Source: Prauserella cavernicola
GTDB taxonomy: Bacteria; Actinomycetota; Actinomycetes; Mycobacteriales; Pseudonocardiaceae
NCBI RefSeq assembly: GCF_016595675.1
Contig: NZ_JAENJH010000009.1
Location: forward strand, 186,001-250,000
Direction of reading: 5' to 3'
DNA length: 64,000 bases
The notes under the pieces were generated by a model. It saw only the letters and a list, made by a program, of their open reading frames with translations, was not told the origin of the DNA and ran no database searches. This document shows positions 31,115 to 40,424 of this stretch, in pieces. Both the position numbers and the translations under genes were made by a program. Within the stretch, counting starts at the first letter, position 1. The number at the start of each line of letters is the position of its first letter.

Positions 31115-31298
31115 CTTCTGCCCCTTTCCGGCGTCGACTGCGCGGACCCTACGTAGTTTCCACTGCGATGCATTTTATCCCAGTTCAACAGGGAAAATAT
31201 GTGCGTCAAGATCACTGCCGACCAGGGTGGAATGGTCGTCCGAACTGGGGTTTTGTGGTGCTGCGACACGCTTTGAACGGACATGAAAGAGGTGAACG
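31115..31298. promoter_or_regulatory. AT-rich divergent promoter region
   Basis: This 184-bp gap separates the XRE gene and the 31299 gene. It is markedly richer in A+T than the flanks. It holds the palindrome CTACGTAG (31149-31156) and a loose dyad TTTTATCCC/GGGAAAATA (31173-31199). GGGATAAAAT on the minus strand could supply a -10 (TAAAAT) for the XRE gene. Exact promoters cannot be fixed. Confidence 0.4.
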
Positions 31299-31724
31299 AT
31301 GGCACCGCGAGCTGAGCAATGGTTCATCTCATGGTTTACCAGCGCAGCGGACGGCCGTGACCACGCGGTCACCGACGACGAAGCCGGGCACGCCTTCCGA
31401 ACAGGGACTGATCCTGCGGCCGTATGCGGCTACCGGGTGGTCCCAGTACCGCTCGCGACTCCGCCAGGACCGTGCTGCCTGCGTTGCCGGGCTCGCATTC
31501 GCGCCCGCACTGGCTCGCCGGGGTTCACTCTGCAGACTGCGTTGCCGCGCCGTCGTCACCGCAAGCTGTCGTGGTTCCGGCGGTTGTTTCGTCACACATC
31601 CCCTGCCGAGTCCGCAACTCAGGGCCCCGAGACCAAGGCGGCCAGGGCCTCGACGGCGGTGGTCCCGTCGTTGGCCCCGAACTCCGGCAGCGCCGACGCT
31701 CACCACGTCGAAGGCCGACGGTGA
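31299..31724 (+). CDS. Small cysteine-containing protein of unknown function
   Basis: A 141-residue protein with an AAAGAGGTG ribosome binding site 4-5 nt before ATG. Residues 40-70 contain CGY(R)VVPVPLATPPGPCCLRCRAR, where C..CxxC could form a zinc site with the upstream Cys. The tail from about 75 is basic, then low-complexity. It is divergent from the XRE regulator and overlaps the next ORF (GTGA). Small proteins paired with such XRE regulators are common in actinobacterial genomes, but no function is established. Confidence 0.55.
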   Translation: MAPRAEQWFISWFTSAADGRDHAVTDDEAGHAFRTGTDPAAVCGYRVVPVPLATPPGPCCLRCRARIRARTGSPGFTLQTALPRRRHRKLSWFRRLFRHTSPAESATQGPETKAARASTAVVPSLAPNSGSADAHHVEGRR

Positions 31725-32071
31725 CACGAGAGGAGAAGCCGCACATCGCGGCCATCAAACGCAGCGTCGAGGCCGGGTTTCGGTTTCTCCATCTGTGTGA
31801 CGGTGATGGCGACGCGGTCACAGCGATCCATGCCGAACGCAAGCACGGCGACGTGGTTGAGACCTACGCGTTCCAGGACATGACCGAGGCCGTCGCGGCG
31901 CGGTTCCGGGCCGGGGCGTACCCCTCTGGTGATCCCGTGTGGCAGGAACACGGCACGGTCGCCGACGTCATCGCTGCGTTGTTGGAACTGCCGCCGCATG
32001 GCGCGCCCGGAGCGCCGACGACCACCCGGCGAGCGCCGAGTTCGCTGTGGCTGCCCAGTGGCTTGCGCTGA
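31721..32071 (+). CDS. Hypothetical protein, probably 3'-decayed
   Basis: A 116-residue ORF with a GTG start overlapping the previous stop. Residues 1-90 look like genuine protein (IAAIKRSVEAGFRFLHLCDGDGDAVTAI... TVADVIAALLELPPHGAPGAP). The tail (TTTRRAPSSLWLPSGLR) looks like out-of-frame reading. The neighbouring frame continues with DDHPASAEFAVAAQWLAL and the third frame with GLAGFIRGDLVDDIPTQPLWP, both protein-like. The gene may originally have run to 32240 and suffered two frame changes. No family recognised. Confidence 0.5.
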   Translation: MTREEKPHIAAIKRSVEAGFRFLHLCDGDGDAVTAIHAERKHGDVVETYAFQDMTEAVAARFRAGAYPSGDPVWQEHGTVADVIAALLELPPHGAPGAPTTTRRAPSSLWLPSGLR

Positions 32072-32240
32072 CGCCCATCGTCGCGACGGGCTCGCCGGGT
32101 TCATCAGAGGCGATCTCGTCGACGACATCCCGACCCAGCCCTTGTGGCCGGCAGCGGACACGCCGCTGCGCCAGCAGTGGGCGACGCCGACGCCCGAGCT
32201 GTTGGCACGCGTGCTCGCGGGCTTGAAGGACCGCTTGTGA
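32058..32240 (+). pseudogene. Possible C-terminal remnant of the preceding gene
   Basis: This frame gives about 60 residues from a GTG at 32058: VACADAHRRDGLAGFIRGDL, then VDDIPTQPLWPAADTPLRQQ, then WATPTPELLARVLAGLKDRL. The composition is protein-like and ends in a regular helix, while the N-terminal part has no proper start or ribosome binding site. It is read as the displaced end of the 31721 gene, or a very small separate gene. Confidence 0.35.
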
Positions 32241-32249
32241 GGCCGCCGA

Positions 32250-32266
32250 GGAGCACGGAATGCTCC
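32250..32266 (+). terminator. Hairpin near right insert boundary
   Basis: GGAGCA-CGGAA-TGCTCC is a 6-bp perfect stem 10 nt after the last ORF of the insert. It probably ends its plus-strand transcription before bcp. Confidence 0.45.
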
Positions 32267-32286
32267 GCGACGGACCACCCAGAATG

Positions 32287-32307
32287 AACCCGCCTAGCTC
32301 GCGCGCA
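32287..32307. repeat. Right 21-bp direct repeat (attR-like)
   Basis: Identical to 29111-29131. On the minus strand it encodes the last codons and TAG of bcp. On the plus strand it preserves the final codons of phoD (AAC CCG CC TAG context), which have no use here, as expected for a duplicated junction. Confidence 0.85.
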
Positions 32308-32743
32308 GTGCCTCGAGCGCCTTGTCGGCGTGCACGGCGAAGCGCAGCTCGCTCTTGATCACGGCGAGCACCGTGCGGTCGGTGCCGATGACGAACGTGT
32401 GCCGCCGCGTGAGCAGCGGGCCGAACTTGCGGCGCACCCCGAATTGCGTGGCCACGGCACCGTCGGGATCGGACAGCAGCGGGTAGTCGAAGTCGTGCTG
32501 GGCGCTGAAGGCGAGCTGCTTGTCGACCGCGTCGGGGCTGATGCCGACGCGGTGGGCGCCCACCTCCTTGAACTCCGCGGCGAGGTCGCGGAAGTGGCAG
32601 CTCTCGGCCGTGCAGCCGCTCGTCATCGCGGCGGGGTAGAAGAACAGCACCACCGGGCCGGTCTCCAGGAACTCCGAGAGGGTGCGCTGCTCGCCGTTCT
32701 CGTCGGGCAGTGTGAAGTCCGGTGCCTGATCTCCCTGTTTCAT
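32294..32743 (-). CDS. bcp: Thioredoxin-dependent peroxiredoxin (BCP/PrxQ)
   Basis: A 149-residue atypical 2-Cys peroxiredoxin that reduces peroxides with thioredoxin. The peroxidatic Cys44 and resolving Cys49 are in PAAMTSGCTAESC, the usual BCP spacing of five, and the family motif FFYP precedes them. An Arg near 120 completes the active site (GVRRKFGP region). ATG at 32743 is chosen although the frame is open into the upstream gene, because 149 residues is the family length. It lies 2 bp after the GGDEF/EAL gene on the same strand. Its last codons lie in the right direct repeat. Confidence 0.92.
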   Translation of the reverse strand: MKQGDQAPDFTLPDENGEQRTLSEFLETGPVVLFFYPAAMTSGCTAESCHFRDLAAEFKEVGAHRVGISPDAVDKQLAFSAQHDFDYPLLSDPDGAVATQFGVRRKFGPLLTRRHTFVIGTDRTVLAVIKSELRFAVHADKALEALRAS

Positions 32744-32745
32744 GG

Positions 32746-34614
32746 TCACGATCGTACGTGCTCGGGGGCGTTCGACTCGATCAGCGTGCGGATCTCGGGC
32801 GCGGGGGCGGCGCGGCCGTAGAGCCTGCCCCTGCCCGCGATGATGCCGAGGTCGCGCAGCCGGTGCGCGTGTTCGAGCGTGTGCACGCCCTCGGCGCCGA
32901 TCCGCTTGACGCCCAGTGCCCTGGCCCGTTCCAGCAAGGCGATGAGGTGCTTGCGGGCGTTGTCGGCCTCGGGCCCGTCGGCGGCGAGCGCGTCGATGAG
33001 CGGGCCCGCGAGGATCAGGAAGCCGACCGGCAGCTTGTGCAGCCGGATCAGTTCCAGGTCGGACCCGGCCGAGACCGCGAGCGTGATCTTGACGTCGAGG
33101 TCGGCGAGCACCGCCAGCGTCTCCAGCACCTCGCCCCGCGGGTCGGTCAGCGCGGCCGCGTCGGTGCAGATCCGCAGCTTCTGCGGAGGCAGGCCGGTGT
33201 GCTCCAGCTGGTCGCGGATGATGCCGACCAGGTTCGGGTCGATCGCGAGCCGAAGCGGCAGCCGGACGCAGAGATCGGGCGCGCTCGGGTACTCGTCGTG
33301 CCACTCGGCCGCGTCGGCCATCGACGTGGTGAGTAGCCAGCGGCCCAGGCTCAGTGCCATGCCCGTGGTGTCGGCGAGCGGGAAGAACTCCTCGGGGTTC
33401 AGCAGCCCGTGCTCGGGGTGGTTCCAGCGCAGCACGGCGTTGACCACGGCGACCTCGGCCGAGCCGTCGAGCTTCACGGTGGGCTGGTACTCCAGCTGGA
33501 ACTGGCCGTTCTCCAGCGCCCCGCCGATGACCGCGCCGATGCCGTAGCGCCGCCGGTCACGGTTGTCGAGCTCCTCCTCGAACATCATCCACTGCGCCCT
33601 GCCGTTCTCCTTGGCGCGGTGCAGGGTGATTTCCGCGGCCCGGTGCAGGTTCTCCTGGGTGCCACCGGTCGCGTCGCGCACGACGATGCCGACGCTCACG
33701 CTCACGCCGATGCCGCGGTCGGCGACGTAGACCGGTTCGGCGAGCTCGGTCATGGCCTCCTCGACGAGCGTCACGACCTCCGCCCTGGTGAACCGGCCGC
33801 GCATCAGCACGGCGAACCCGTCGCCGGAGAGGCGGGCGACGAACGCGTCGTGGTCGGTGAAGGTGTCCGCGAGCTTGCGCGCGACGTGCCGCAGCACTTC
33901 GTCGCCAGCGCCGGGCCCGAGCCCGTCGTTGACGACCTTGAAGCCGTCGATGTCGAAGTACACGAGCGCGAGCCGGTCGTCGGCGGGCGCGGCGAGCGTG
34001 GCCTCGAGTTTGTTGCCGAAGCTGCGCTGGTTGGGCAGGCCGGTGAGGGGGTCCTGCACGTTCTGCTTGCGCAGCGTCTCGCGCAGCAGGCTCAGCTCGC
34101 TGACGTCCTCGACCATCAGCACCGGGAAGATCGTGCCCGGCGTGTCGCCAGGCAGGCCCGCGATCGTCACGTATGTCCTGAGTGGACCGTCGACGGCGTG
34201 TTCGAGCTCGAGCGGCTCTCGCTGGCGGGAGCGGGCCATGGTGCGCAGGTCCTCGAAGCCGGACAGCAGTGCCTCGTTGTCGGAATCGGTGGCGCCGAGG
34301 CCGGTGAGCGGCCTGCCGATGAGATCGTCGGGCTGGTAACCGAGCAGCTCGATCAGCGCGGGGTTGACGTCGAGGACGTTGCCCTGCTCGTCGGCGAGCA
34401 GCAGCCCGACAGGCGAACAGGAGTAGAGGTCGGCGAACCGCTCGATGGCCGCGTCCTTGGCGGTGGCCGCCTGCGCGTAGGCCTCTTCGGCGACGGACAA
34501 CAGCATGCGTTCGAGGTCGCCGCTGGAAAGCGCGACCCCGTCCGTGTCGGCGAGCTGTGCCGCCCAACGGCGAGCGATGTCCGCCAACCCTGGTGTGTCA
34601 CCAGGCTCCGGCAA
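32746..34614 (-). CDS. PAS-GGDEF-EAL protein with degenerate active sites
   Basis: A 622-residue protein with a PAS domain (residues 58-180), GGDEF domain (185-345) and EAL domain (355-612). The substrate Asp region FDIDGFKVVND is kept, but the GGDEF signature is SGDGF (263-267), losing the catalytic acid. The EAL motif is NAV (392-394), and the DDFGTGYSSL loop is replaced by LAVSAGSDLELIRL. It is therefore unlikely to make or degrade c-di-GMP and may instead sense it, or bind GTP, or act as a scaffold. No membrane segment. It is co-directional with bcp, which starts 2 bp after its stop. Confidence 0.85.
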   Translation of the reverse strand: MPEPGDTPGLADIARRWAAQLADTDGVALSSGDLERMLLSVAEEAYAQAATAKDAAIERFADLYSCSPVGLLLADEQGNVLDVNPALIELLGYQPDDLIGRPLTGLGATDSDNEALLSGFEDLRTMARSRQREPLELEHAVDGPLRTYVTIAGLPGDTPGTIFPVLMVEDVSELSLLRETLRKQNVQDPLTGLPNQRSFGNKLEATLAAPADDRLALVYFDIDGFKVVNDGLGPGAGDEVLRHVARKLADTFTDHDAFVARLSGDGFAVLMRGRFTRAEVVTLVEEAMTELAEPVYVADRGIGVSVSVGIVVRDATGGTQENLHRAAEITLHRAKENGRAQWMMFEEELDNRDRRRYGIGAVIGGALENGQFQLEYQPTVKLDGSAEVAVVNAVLRWNHPEHGLLNPEEFFPLADTTGMALSLGRWLLTTSMADAAEWHDEYPSAPDLCVRLPLRLAIDPNLVGIIRDQLEHTGLPPQKLRICTDAAALTDPRGEVLETLAVLADLDVKITLAVSAGSDLELIRLHKLPVGFLILAGPLIDALAADGPEADNARKHLIALLERARALGVKRIGAEGVHTLEHAHRLRDLGIIAGRGRLYGRAAPAPEIRTLIESNAPEHVRS

Positions 34615-34784
34615 CCTGCACCTCTCCAGAAGCGTTGATGGCCTGCTCGGAGCACGTGCGATCCGCCAGGCGGCACACGTCGGCCCCGAGTCGACCGAGA
34701 GCCTTGCAACCGCATCATGCAGGCCGCACCATGTCTACCGGCTGTCCGAGTGGTTCTCGCCTGCTCGGAGTTCACGCTCGGTGA

Positions 34785-36236
34785 TTATATTCGCTGGAGC
34801 CGGATCGGCAGCCCGTCGACCGGAACCGGTAGCGACACGTAGTCCCAGCGCACCCGGTAGCCCGAGGGCACGCTCCAGCGGTAACGCCGCAGCATCTCGT
34901 GCAGCAGCGCCTTGACCTCGTACGTGCCGAAGTGCAGTCCGATGCACTTGTGCGCGCCGCCGCCGAAGGGCATCCACGCGAACCGGTGCGACTTGTCCTC
35001 CCTGCGCTCGGCGCTGAACCGCTCGGGGTCGAACGTGTGAGGGTCGGTCCAGTACGCGGGGTCGAAGTGGTTCACCGACGGCGAGACGCCCACGAGCGTG
35101 CCCGCAGGCAGGTGGTAGCCGAGCACGTCGGTGTCCTTGATCGTCTTGCGCGACATGCTCGGCACCGGCGCTACGAGCCGCAGGGACTCCTTGATCACCA
35201 GATCCAGAGCCGTCAGCCCGTCGAGCGCTTCCGTGCCGGGCAGGTCGTCGCCGAGCGCGAGCGACTCCTCGCGGGCTCGCTCCTGCCACTCGGGGTGCTT
35301 GGCGAGGTAGTAGGCCGCGGCGGTCGACGTGATCGTGGACGTGTCGTGCGCGGCCATCATGAGGAAGATCATGTGGTTGATCACGTCGTCGTCGGTGAAG
35401 CGTTCGCCGTCGTCGGTGGTGGCGTGGCACAGCGCGGAGAACAGGTCGCGGCCCTCGCCGGCGCGCTTGGCGGGCAGGTTGCTCGCGAAGTAGCGCTCCA
35501 GCAGCCGCCTGCCCTTGAGCCCGGCGCGCCAGCGCCCGCCCGGCAAGGGGTAGCGCACCACCGACGTCGCGGCGCGCACGCACGCGACGAAGGCGCGGTT
35601 GATCTTCAGCGCGTCGTCGCCGCTGGGCATGTCCATGAACACCCGCGTGGCCACGTCGAGGGTGAGTTGCTTGAGCGCCCAGTACAGGCGCGGGTTCGGT
35701 GTGCTGTCCCACGAGGCGACGCCCTCGCGCAGCGTCGGTCCCATGCTGTCGACGTAGCCCACGAGGCGGTCGCGGGTGAACGCCTCCTGCATGATCCGGC
35801 GGTGGGTGTGGTGCTCACCGAAGTCGAGCAGCATCAGGCCGCGGTTGAAGAAGCGCTCGATGAAGAACTTCCAGCCCTCCTGGCTGAACGCCTTGTCCTT
35901 GTTGACGAGCGCGATCTGCGTGGCGTCGGGCCCGGTGAGCGTCACGATGCGTTTGCCGAACGCGCCCGACCACCACACCGGCCCGTACCGCGCGTGGCGC
36001 CGCAGCCCGTAGGTGACGCCGTAGCGCATCTGGCGCACCGTGTGCCCGAGCAGTGGAGGGCCCGCGTCGCCCGGGATGGGCTTGAGCCCGCTGCCCTCGG
36101 GTGGTGCGGCGAGGTCGCTCGACGGCCACGCCCTGCGGAGCACGCGCTCGTCGACCGCGCGGGGCAGCGGTACGGCCGTGAGCGGCGGGATCCGCTCGCG
36201 GAGTGTCTCGGTCATCCTGTCGACGGCTGTCACCAT
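34785..36236 (-). CDS. Cytochrome P450
   Basis: A 483-residue bacterial P450. The I-helix oxygen motif is MMAAHDTST, the K-helix ExxR is KESLR, the PERF region is FDPERF, and the heme-binding loop is FGGGAHKCIGLHFG with Cys as iron ligand. It has no membrane anchor, so it should be soluble and need a ferredoxin and reductase encoded elsewhere. ATG at 36236 lies 9 nt after AGGAG; ATG at 36245 directly abuts that site and is less likely. No neighbour suggests a substrate. Confidence 0.9.
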   Translation of the reverse strand: MVTAVDRMTETLRERIPPLTAVPLPRAVDERVLRRAWPSSDLAAPPEGSGLKPIPGDAGPPLLGHTVRQMRYGVTYGLRRHARYGPVWWSGAFGKRIVTLTGPDATQIALVNKDKAFSQEGWKFFIERFFNRGLMLLDFGEHHTHRRIMQEAFTRDRLVGYVDSMGPTLREGVASWDSTPNPRLYWALKQLTLDVATRVFMDMPSGDDALKINRAFVACVRAATSVVRYPLPGGRWRAGLKGRRLLERYFASNLPAKRAGEGRDLFSALCHATTDDGERFTDDDVINHMIFLMMAAHDTSTITSTAAAYYLAKHPEWQERAREESLALGDDLPGTEALDGLTALDLVIKESLRLVAPVPSMSRKTIKDTDVLGYHLPAGTLVGVSPSVNHFDPAYWTDPHTFDPERFSAERREDKSHRFAWMPFGGGAHKCIGLHFGTYEVKALLHEMLRRYRWSVPSGYRVRWDYVSLPVPVDGLPIRLQRI

Positions 36237-36321
36237 GGCGACCATCTCCTCGTTGGGCCCACTCCACGGTGCCGCACTATTGGCAGCGTGACAAGAGTGT
36301 TCCGCCGGACGGGTGCCGCCC

Positions 36322-36349
36322 CCGGGGACGCCGCGACGGGCGCCCCCGG
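36322..36349 (-). terminator. Terminator hairpin after nrdB
   Basis: On the minus strand CCGGGGGCGCC pairs with GGCGTCCCCGG (11 bp including one G-U), loop CGTCGC, starting 9 nt after the nrdB stop. It lacks a U-tract, as usual in high-GC actinobacteria. Confidence 0.6.
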
Positions 36350-36358
36350 AGAGCCGGC

Positions 36359-37408
36359 TCAGTCCCAGTCGAGCGCCGCTCCGCTCTGGTACTCCAGGAC
36401 CCGCGTCTCGAAGAAGTTCTTCTCCTTCTTGAGGTCCATGGCCTCCGACATCCACGGGAACGGATTCTCGTCCTCGCCGAAGATCGGGGCGAGCCCCAGC
36501 TGGCGGGCCCTGCGGTCGGTGATGAAGTGCATGTACTGCTCGCACTGCGCCGCCGAGAGCCCGAGCATGCCGCGCGGCATCGTGTCGCGCGCGTAGGCGA
36601 CCTCCAACTCACAGGCCTCGGTCAGCATCTCGCGGATCTCCTGCTGGAACTCCGGCGTCCACAGGTGCGGGTTCTCGATCTTGATCTGGTTGATGCAGTC
36701 GATGCCGAAGTTCAGGTGGATCGACTCGTCGCGCAGGATGTACTGGTACTGCTCGGCGATGCCCACCATCTTGTTGCGCCTGCCGAGCGAGAGCACCTGC
36801 GCGAACCCGGTGTAGAACCACATGCCCTCGAACACCACGTAGAACGCGACCAGGTCCCGCAACAGGTTCTGGTCGGCCTCGGTGGTGCCGGTGGCGAAGT
36901 CCGGGTTCTCCAGGTTCTGGGTGTAGCGCAGCGCCCACGCGTCCTTGTCGGCGATCGAGGGCACCTCGCGGTAGGCGTTGAACAGCTCGCCCTCGTTGAG
37001 CCCGAGGCTCTCGCAGATGTACTGGAACGTGTGCGTGTGCACGGCCTCCTCGAAGGCCTGACGCAACAGGTACTGGCGGCACTCGGGGTTGGTGATGTGC
37101 CGGTACACCGCGAGCACGATGTTGTTGGCCACCAACGACTCCGCCGTGGCGAAGAAGCCGAGGTTGCGCTTGAGCATCAGACGCTCGTCCTCGGTGAGGC
37201 CGTCGGTCGACTTCCACAGCGCGATGTCGGCCTGCATCGCGACCTCGGTGGGCATCCAGTGGTTGTTGCACCCGGCGAGGTACTTGTCCCACGCCCAGCC
37301 GTACTTCAGCGGCAGGAGCTGGTTGACGTCGGCGCGGGCGTTGATCATCGCCTTGTCGTCGACGCTGACCCGCTCGGCGCCGCGGATGATGGGTTCGAAT
37401 GTCGTCAC
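36359..37408 (-). CDS. nrdB: Ribonucleotide reductase beta subunit, class Ic type
   Basis: A 349-residue R2 subunit that generates the radical used by NrdA to reduce ribonucleotides. Metal ligands can be placed at Glu90 (FATAES), Glu121 and His124 (EEAVHTHTF), with later EGMWF and DESIHLNFG. The position of the radical tyrosine of class Ia R2 is Phe128 (HTHTF), exactly as in the Chlamydia trachomatis class Ic protein (Phe127), whose Mn/Fe cofactor replaces the tyrosyl radical. The overall sequence ([20 protein letters not shown]) also resembles that enzyme. It lies 13 bp after nrdA in one operon. Confidence 0.92.
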   Translation of the reverse strand: MTTFEPIIRGAERVSVDDKAMINARADVNQLLPLKYGWAWDKYLAGCNNHWMPTEVAMQADIALWKSTDGLTEDERLMLKRNLGFFATAESLVANNIVLAVYRHITNPECRQYLLRQAFEEAVHTHTFQYICESLGLNEGELFNAYREVPSIADKDAWALRYTQNLENPDFATGTTEADQNLLRDLVAFYVVFEGMWFYTGFAQVLSLGRRNKMVGIAEQYQYILRDESIHLNFGIDCINQIKIENPHLWTPEFQQEIREMLTEACELEVAYARDTMPRGMLGLSAAQCEQYMHFITDRRARQLGLAPIFGEDENPFPWMSEAMDLKKEKNFFETRVLEYQSGAALDWD

Positions 37409-37421
37409 GGGGATTCGTCCT

Positions 37422-40283
37422 TTACTGGCAGGCTTCGCAGTCGGGGTCTTCGATCCGGCACGCGGCGGGCTCGGCCTCCGGAGACACCGCCGTGGCGGTG
37501 GCGGGCACCGGCGCCGAGGGCGCGACGGCGTTGAGCTTGCCGTCGGTGCCGCGCAGCGTGCTCTTCTCCACGTGCGTGGCCGACTGCGCCCGCAGGTAGT
37601 AGGTGGTCTTGAGGCCCTTGTGCCACGCGTAGCGGTACAGCTCGTCGAGCTTGCGCCCGCTCGGCGAGGCGAGATAGAGGTTCAGCGACTGCGCCTGGTC
37701 GATCCACTTCTGCCTGCGCGAGGCGGCGTCCACGAGCCAGCGGCTGTCCACTTCGAACGCCGTGGCGTAGAGCGCCTTCAGCTCGTCCGGCACGCGGTCG
37801 ATGGCGCCGAGGCTGCCGTCGAAGTACTTCAGGTCCGACACCATCACCTCGTCCCACAGCCCGCGCGCCTTGAGGTCGCGCACGAGGTGCGGGTTGACGA
37901 CGGTGAAGTCGCCGGACATGTTGGATTTCACGAACAGGTTGCGGAACAGCGGCTCGATCGACTGGCCGACACCGCAGATGTTGGAGATCGTCGCCGTGGG
38001 CGCGATGGCCATGACGTTCGAGTTGCGCATGCCGTCGGCGACTACGCGCTCGCGCAGCGAGTCCCAGTCCAGAGTGGACGAGAAGTCGACATCGAGCGCG
38101 TCGCCCTCGCGGTGCTGTGCCAGCAGCCGCAGCGAGTCCAGCGGCAGGATTCCCCTGCTCCACAGGGAACCGTCGAACGTCTCGTAGGTGCCGCGCTCGG
38201 CGGCCAGCCGCGACGACGCCGCGATGGCGTAGTAGCTCAGGTGCTCCATACTGCGGTCGGCGAACTCCACGGCCTCCGGTGTGGCGAGCGCGATGCCCTG
38301 CTCGAACAGCGCCTCCTGGTGGCCCATCAGGCCCAGGCCCACCGGGCGGTGCCGCAGGTTGGACCTGCGGGCGGGCTCGATGGTGTAGAAGTTGATGTCG
38401 ATCACGTTGTCGAGCATCCGCACGGCGGTGGTGACGGTGCGCTCGAGCCGCTCGACGTCCAGTCCGTCGCGCGTGACGTGGCGGGCGAGGTTCACAGAGC
38501 CGAGGTTGCACACGGCCACCTCGTCGCTGCTGGTGTTGAGCGTGATCTCGGTGCACAGGTTGGACGAGTGCACCACCCCGTTGTGCTGCTGCGGCGAGCG
38601 CAGGTTGCACGGGTCCTTGAACGTGATCCACGGGTGCCCGGTCTCGAAGAGCATGGTGAGCATCCGCCGCCACAGCTCCACGGCCCGCACCCGGCGGAAG
38701 ACCTTGATCTCGCCGCGGTCGGCCGCGGCCTCGTACTCGCGGTAGCGCTCGGCGAAGGCGGTGCCGTAGAGGTCGTGCAGGTCGGCGACCTCGTCGGGGG
38801 AGAACAGCGTCCACGAGGCGTCGGCCTCGACGCGGCGCAGGAACTCGTCGGGCACCCAGTTGGCCGTGTTCATGTCGTGGGTGCGCCTGCGCTCGTCGCC
38901 GGTGTTCTTGCGCAGGTCGAGGAACTCCTCGATGTCGACGTGCCACGTCTCCAGGTACGCGCACGCCGCGCCCTTGCGCTTGCCGCCCTGGTTGACGGCC
39001 ACCGCGGTGTCGTTGGCGATCTTCAAGAACGGCACCACGCCCTGCGACTGGCCGTTGGTGCCCTTGATGTGGGCGCCGAGGCCGCGCACGGGGGTCCAGT
39101 CGTTGCCCAGCCCGCCCGAGTACTTCGCCAGCAGCGCGTTGTTCTGGTAGCCCTGGAAGATCGCGTCCAGGTCGTCGTCGACGGTGGTCAGGAAGCACGA
39201 CGACAGCTGCGGGCGCGTGGTGCCCGAGTTGAACAGCGTCGGCGTGGACGCCATGAAGTGGAAGGTCGACAGCAGCTCGTAGAACTCGATGGCCCGAGCC
39301 TCCCGGTCGTCCTCACGCACGGCCAGGCCCATCGCGACGCGCAGGAAGAACGCCTGCGGCAGCTCGAACCGCGTGCCGTCGTGGTGCAGGAAGTACCGGT
39401 CGTACAGCGTCTGCAGGCCGAGGAAGCCGAAGTCGAGGTCGCGCTCGGGACGCAGCGCCGCGGTGACGCGGTCGAGGTCGAAGCGCTCCAGCTCGGGGTC
39501 GAGCAGCTCCAGCTCCACGGCGCGGCGCACGTAGTCGCGGAAGTAGGCACCGTAGGACTCGGCCATCTCGTCCTGGTCGGCCAGTCGCGGCGTGCCGGCG
39601 AGGTAGGTGAGCGCCTCGCCGCGCAGCTTGTCCAGTAGCAGGCGCGCGCTGACGTAGGAGTAACCGGGCTCCTGCTCGACCAGCGTGCGGGCCGCCATGA
39701 TCTGGGCCAGTGCCAGCTCGTCGGCGGTGATGCCGTCGTAGATGTTGCGGCGCGTCTCGGCCAGCACCGGCTCGGCGGCGGTGTCGGCCAGCCCCGCGAC
39801 GGCCTGGGTGACCACCTCGGTGACGCGGGCCCAGTCCAGCGGTGTCAGCGTGCCGTCCTCGGCCTTGACGGACAGCTCGGGCTCCGGTTCGGGCGCGGGC
39901 CGCTCGGTCTCCCTCGCCTCCCTGGCCCTGGTGCGGTCCTCGCGGTAGAGCACGTAGGCGCGGGCGATCTTGTGGTGCTCGCCCCGCATGAGCGTGAGCT
40001 CCACGATGTCCTGGATGTGCTCGATGTGCAGTGCGGTCTCCGCCCCGGCGTGGCGCGCCAGCGAGGCGCACACCTGCCCGGTCAGTTCGGTGACCACGTG
40101 GTGCAGTCGCGACGACGCGGCGGCGTCGCCCCCCTCGACGGCGAGAAACGCCTTGGTCATCGCCACGGAGATCTTGCCGGCGTCGAACACCGACACGCTT
40201 CCGTCCCTGCGGATCACCCGCATCGCCGTCAGCGCGTCCGTGGACGCGGTCCTCTCGGGCGTTGCCGCCACGCTGTGAGTCAC
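37422..40283 (-). CDS. nrdA: Ribonucleotide reductase alpha subunit NrdA
   Basis: A 953-residue large subunit. An N-terminal ATP-cone (residues ~18-115, [22 protein letters not shown]) gives allosteric control. The catalytic barrel carries NLCTEI and the [10 protein letters not shown] region, and the C-terminus ends in a cysteine pair (PDCEACQ) that shuttles reducing equivalents. GTG at 40283 follows AGGAGAG at 5 nt; the frame is open upstream across the riboswitch and is not coding there. The gene heads the nrdAB operon under the cobalamin riboswitch. Confidence 0.93.
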   Translation of the reverse strand: MTHSVAATPERTASTDALTAMRVIRRDGSVSVFDAGKISVAMTKAFLAVEGGDAAASSRLHHVVTELTGQVCASLARHAGAETALHIEHIQDIVELTLMRGEHHKIARAYVLYREDRTRAREARETERPAPEPEPELSVKAEDGTLTPLDWARVTEVVTQAVAGLADTAAEPVLAETRRNIYDGITADELALAQIMAARTLVEQEPGYSYVSARLLLDKLRGEALTYLAGTPRLADQDEMAESYGAYFRDYVRRAVELELLDPELERFDLDRVTAALRPERDLDFGFLGLQTLYDRYFLHHDGTRFELPQAFFLRVAMGLAVREDDREARAIEFYELLSTFHFMASTPTLFNSGTTRPQLSSCFLTTVDDDLDAIFQGYQNNALLAKYSGGLGNDWTPVRGLGAHIKGTNGQSQGVVPFLKIANDTAVAVNQGGKRKGAACAYLETWHVDIEEFLDLRKNTGDERRRTHDMNTANWVPDEFLRRVEADASWTLFSPDEVADLHDLYGTAFAERYREYEAAADRGEIKVFRRVRAVELWRRMLTMLFETGHPWITFKDPCNLRSPQQHNGVVHSSNLCTEITLNTSSDEVAVCNLGSVNLARHVTRDGLDVERLERTVTTAVRMLDNVIDINFYTIEPARRSNLRHRPVGLGLMGHQEALFEQGIALATPEAVEFADRSMEHLSYYAIAASSRLAAERGTYETFDGSLWSRGILPLDSLRLLAQHREGDALDVDFSSTLDWDSLRERVVADGMRNSNVMAIAPTATISNICGVGQSIEPLFRNLFVKSNMSGDFTVVNPHLVRDLKARGLWDEVMVSDLKYFDGSLGAIDRVPDELKALYATAFEVDSRWLVDAASRRQKWIDQAQSLNLYLASPSGRKLDELYRYAWHKGLKTTYYLRAQSATHVEKSTLRGTDGKLNAVAPSAPVPATATAVSPEAEPAACRIEDPDCEACQ

Positions 40284-40402
40284 AGCTCTCTCCTCGCGAG
40301 CTCGACAGCCGAATGTCGCGGGGGCGCGCGAGCGCGACGAGAGCACAGTGGCGCGGCGATGACGCCGGCTCCGTGCAGGCCCTCCCTCGAGGCCCCCGGA
40401 CG

Positions 40403-40423
40403 ACGCACACCGGCGGTGTGCGT
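40403..40423 (-). terminator. Palindromic expression platform after riboswitch
   Basis: ACGCACACCG and CGGTGTGCGT form 10-bp arms around a single G, directly after the B12 box on the transcript. It may be the terminator stem of the riboswitch, formed when cobalamin is bound. Confidence 0.5.
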
Positions 40424-40424
40424 A

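Larger units (their letters stand above)
29132..32286. mobile_element. Non-autonomous genomic insert between phoD and bcp
   Basis: A 3155-bp segment bounded by perfect 21-bp direct repeats. Removing it with one repeat copy restores two convergent genes whose stops overlap at CTAG. It holds a PLP enzyme, an XRE regulator, a small cysteine protein and decayed fragments. GC content and codon choice are visibly lower than in the flanks, most clearly at 31140-31320. There is no integrase, transposase or terminal inverted repeat. A 21-bp duplication is too long for a usual transposon target duplication, so site-specific integration is favoured. Confidence 0.7.

Noticed and set aside
29111-32307. 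Insertion of the 29132 segment into a tRNA gene
   Set aside because: The repeat covers protein-gene ends, not a tRNA 3' end; no cloverleaf can be drawn.
32746-33304. bcp frame extended upstream to 33304
   Set aside because: The extension is an out-of-frame reading of the GGDEF/EAL gene; BCP proteins are about 150 residues.
37089-39638. 849-codon plus-strand frame opposite nrdAB
   Set aside because: Valine/arginine/histidine-rich antisense of nrdA and nrdB, no start site or domain.
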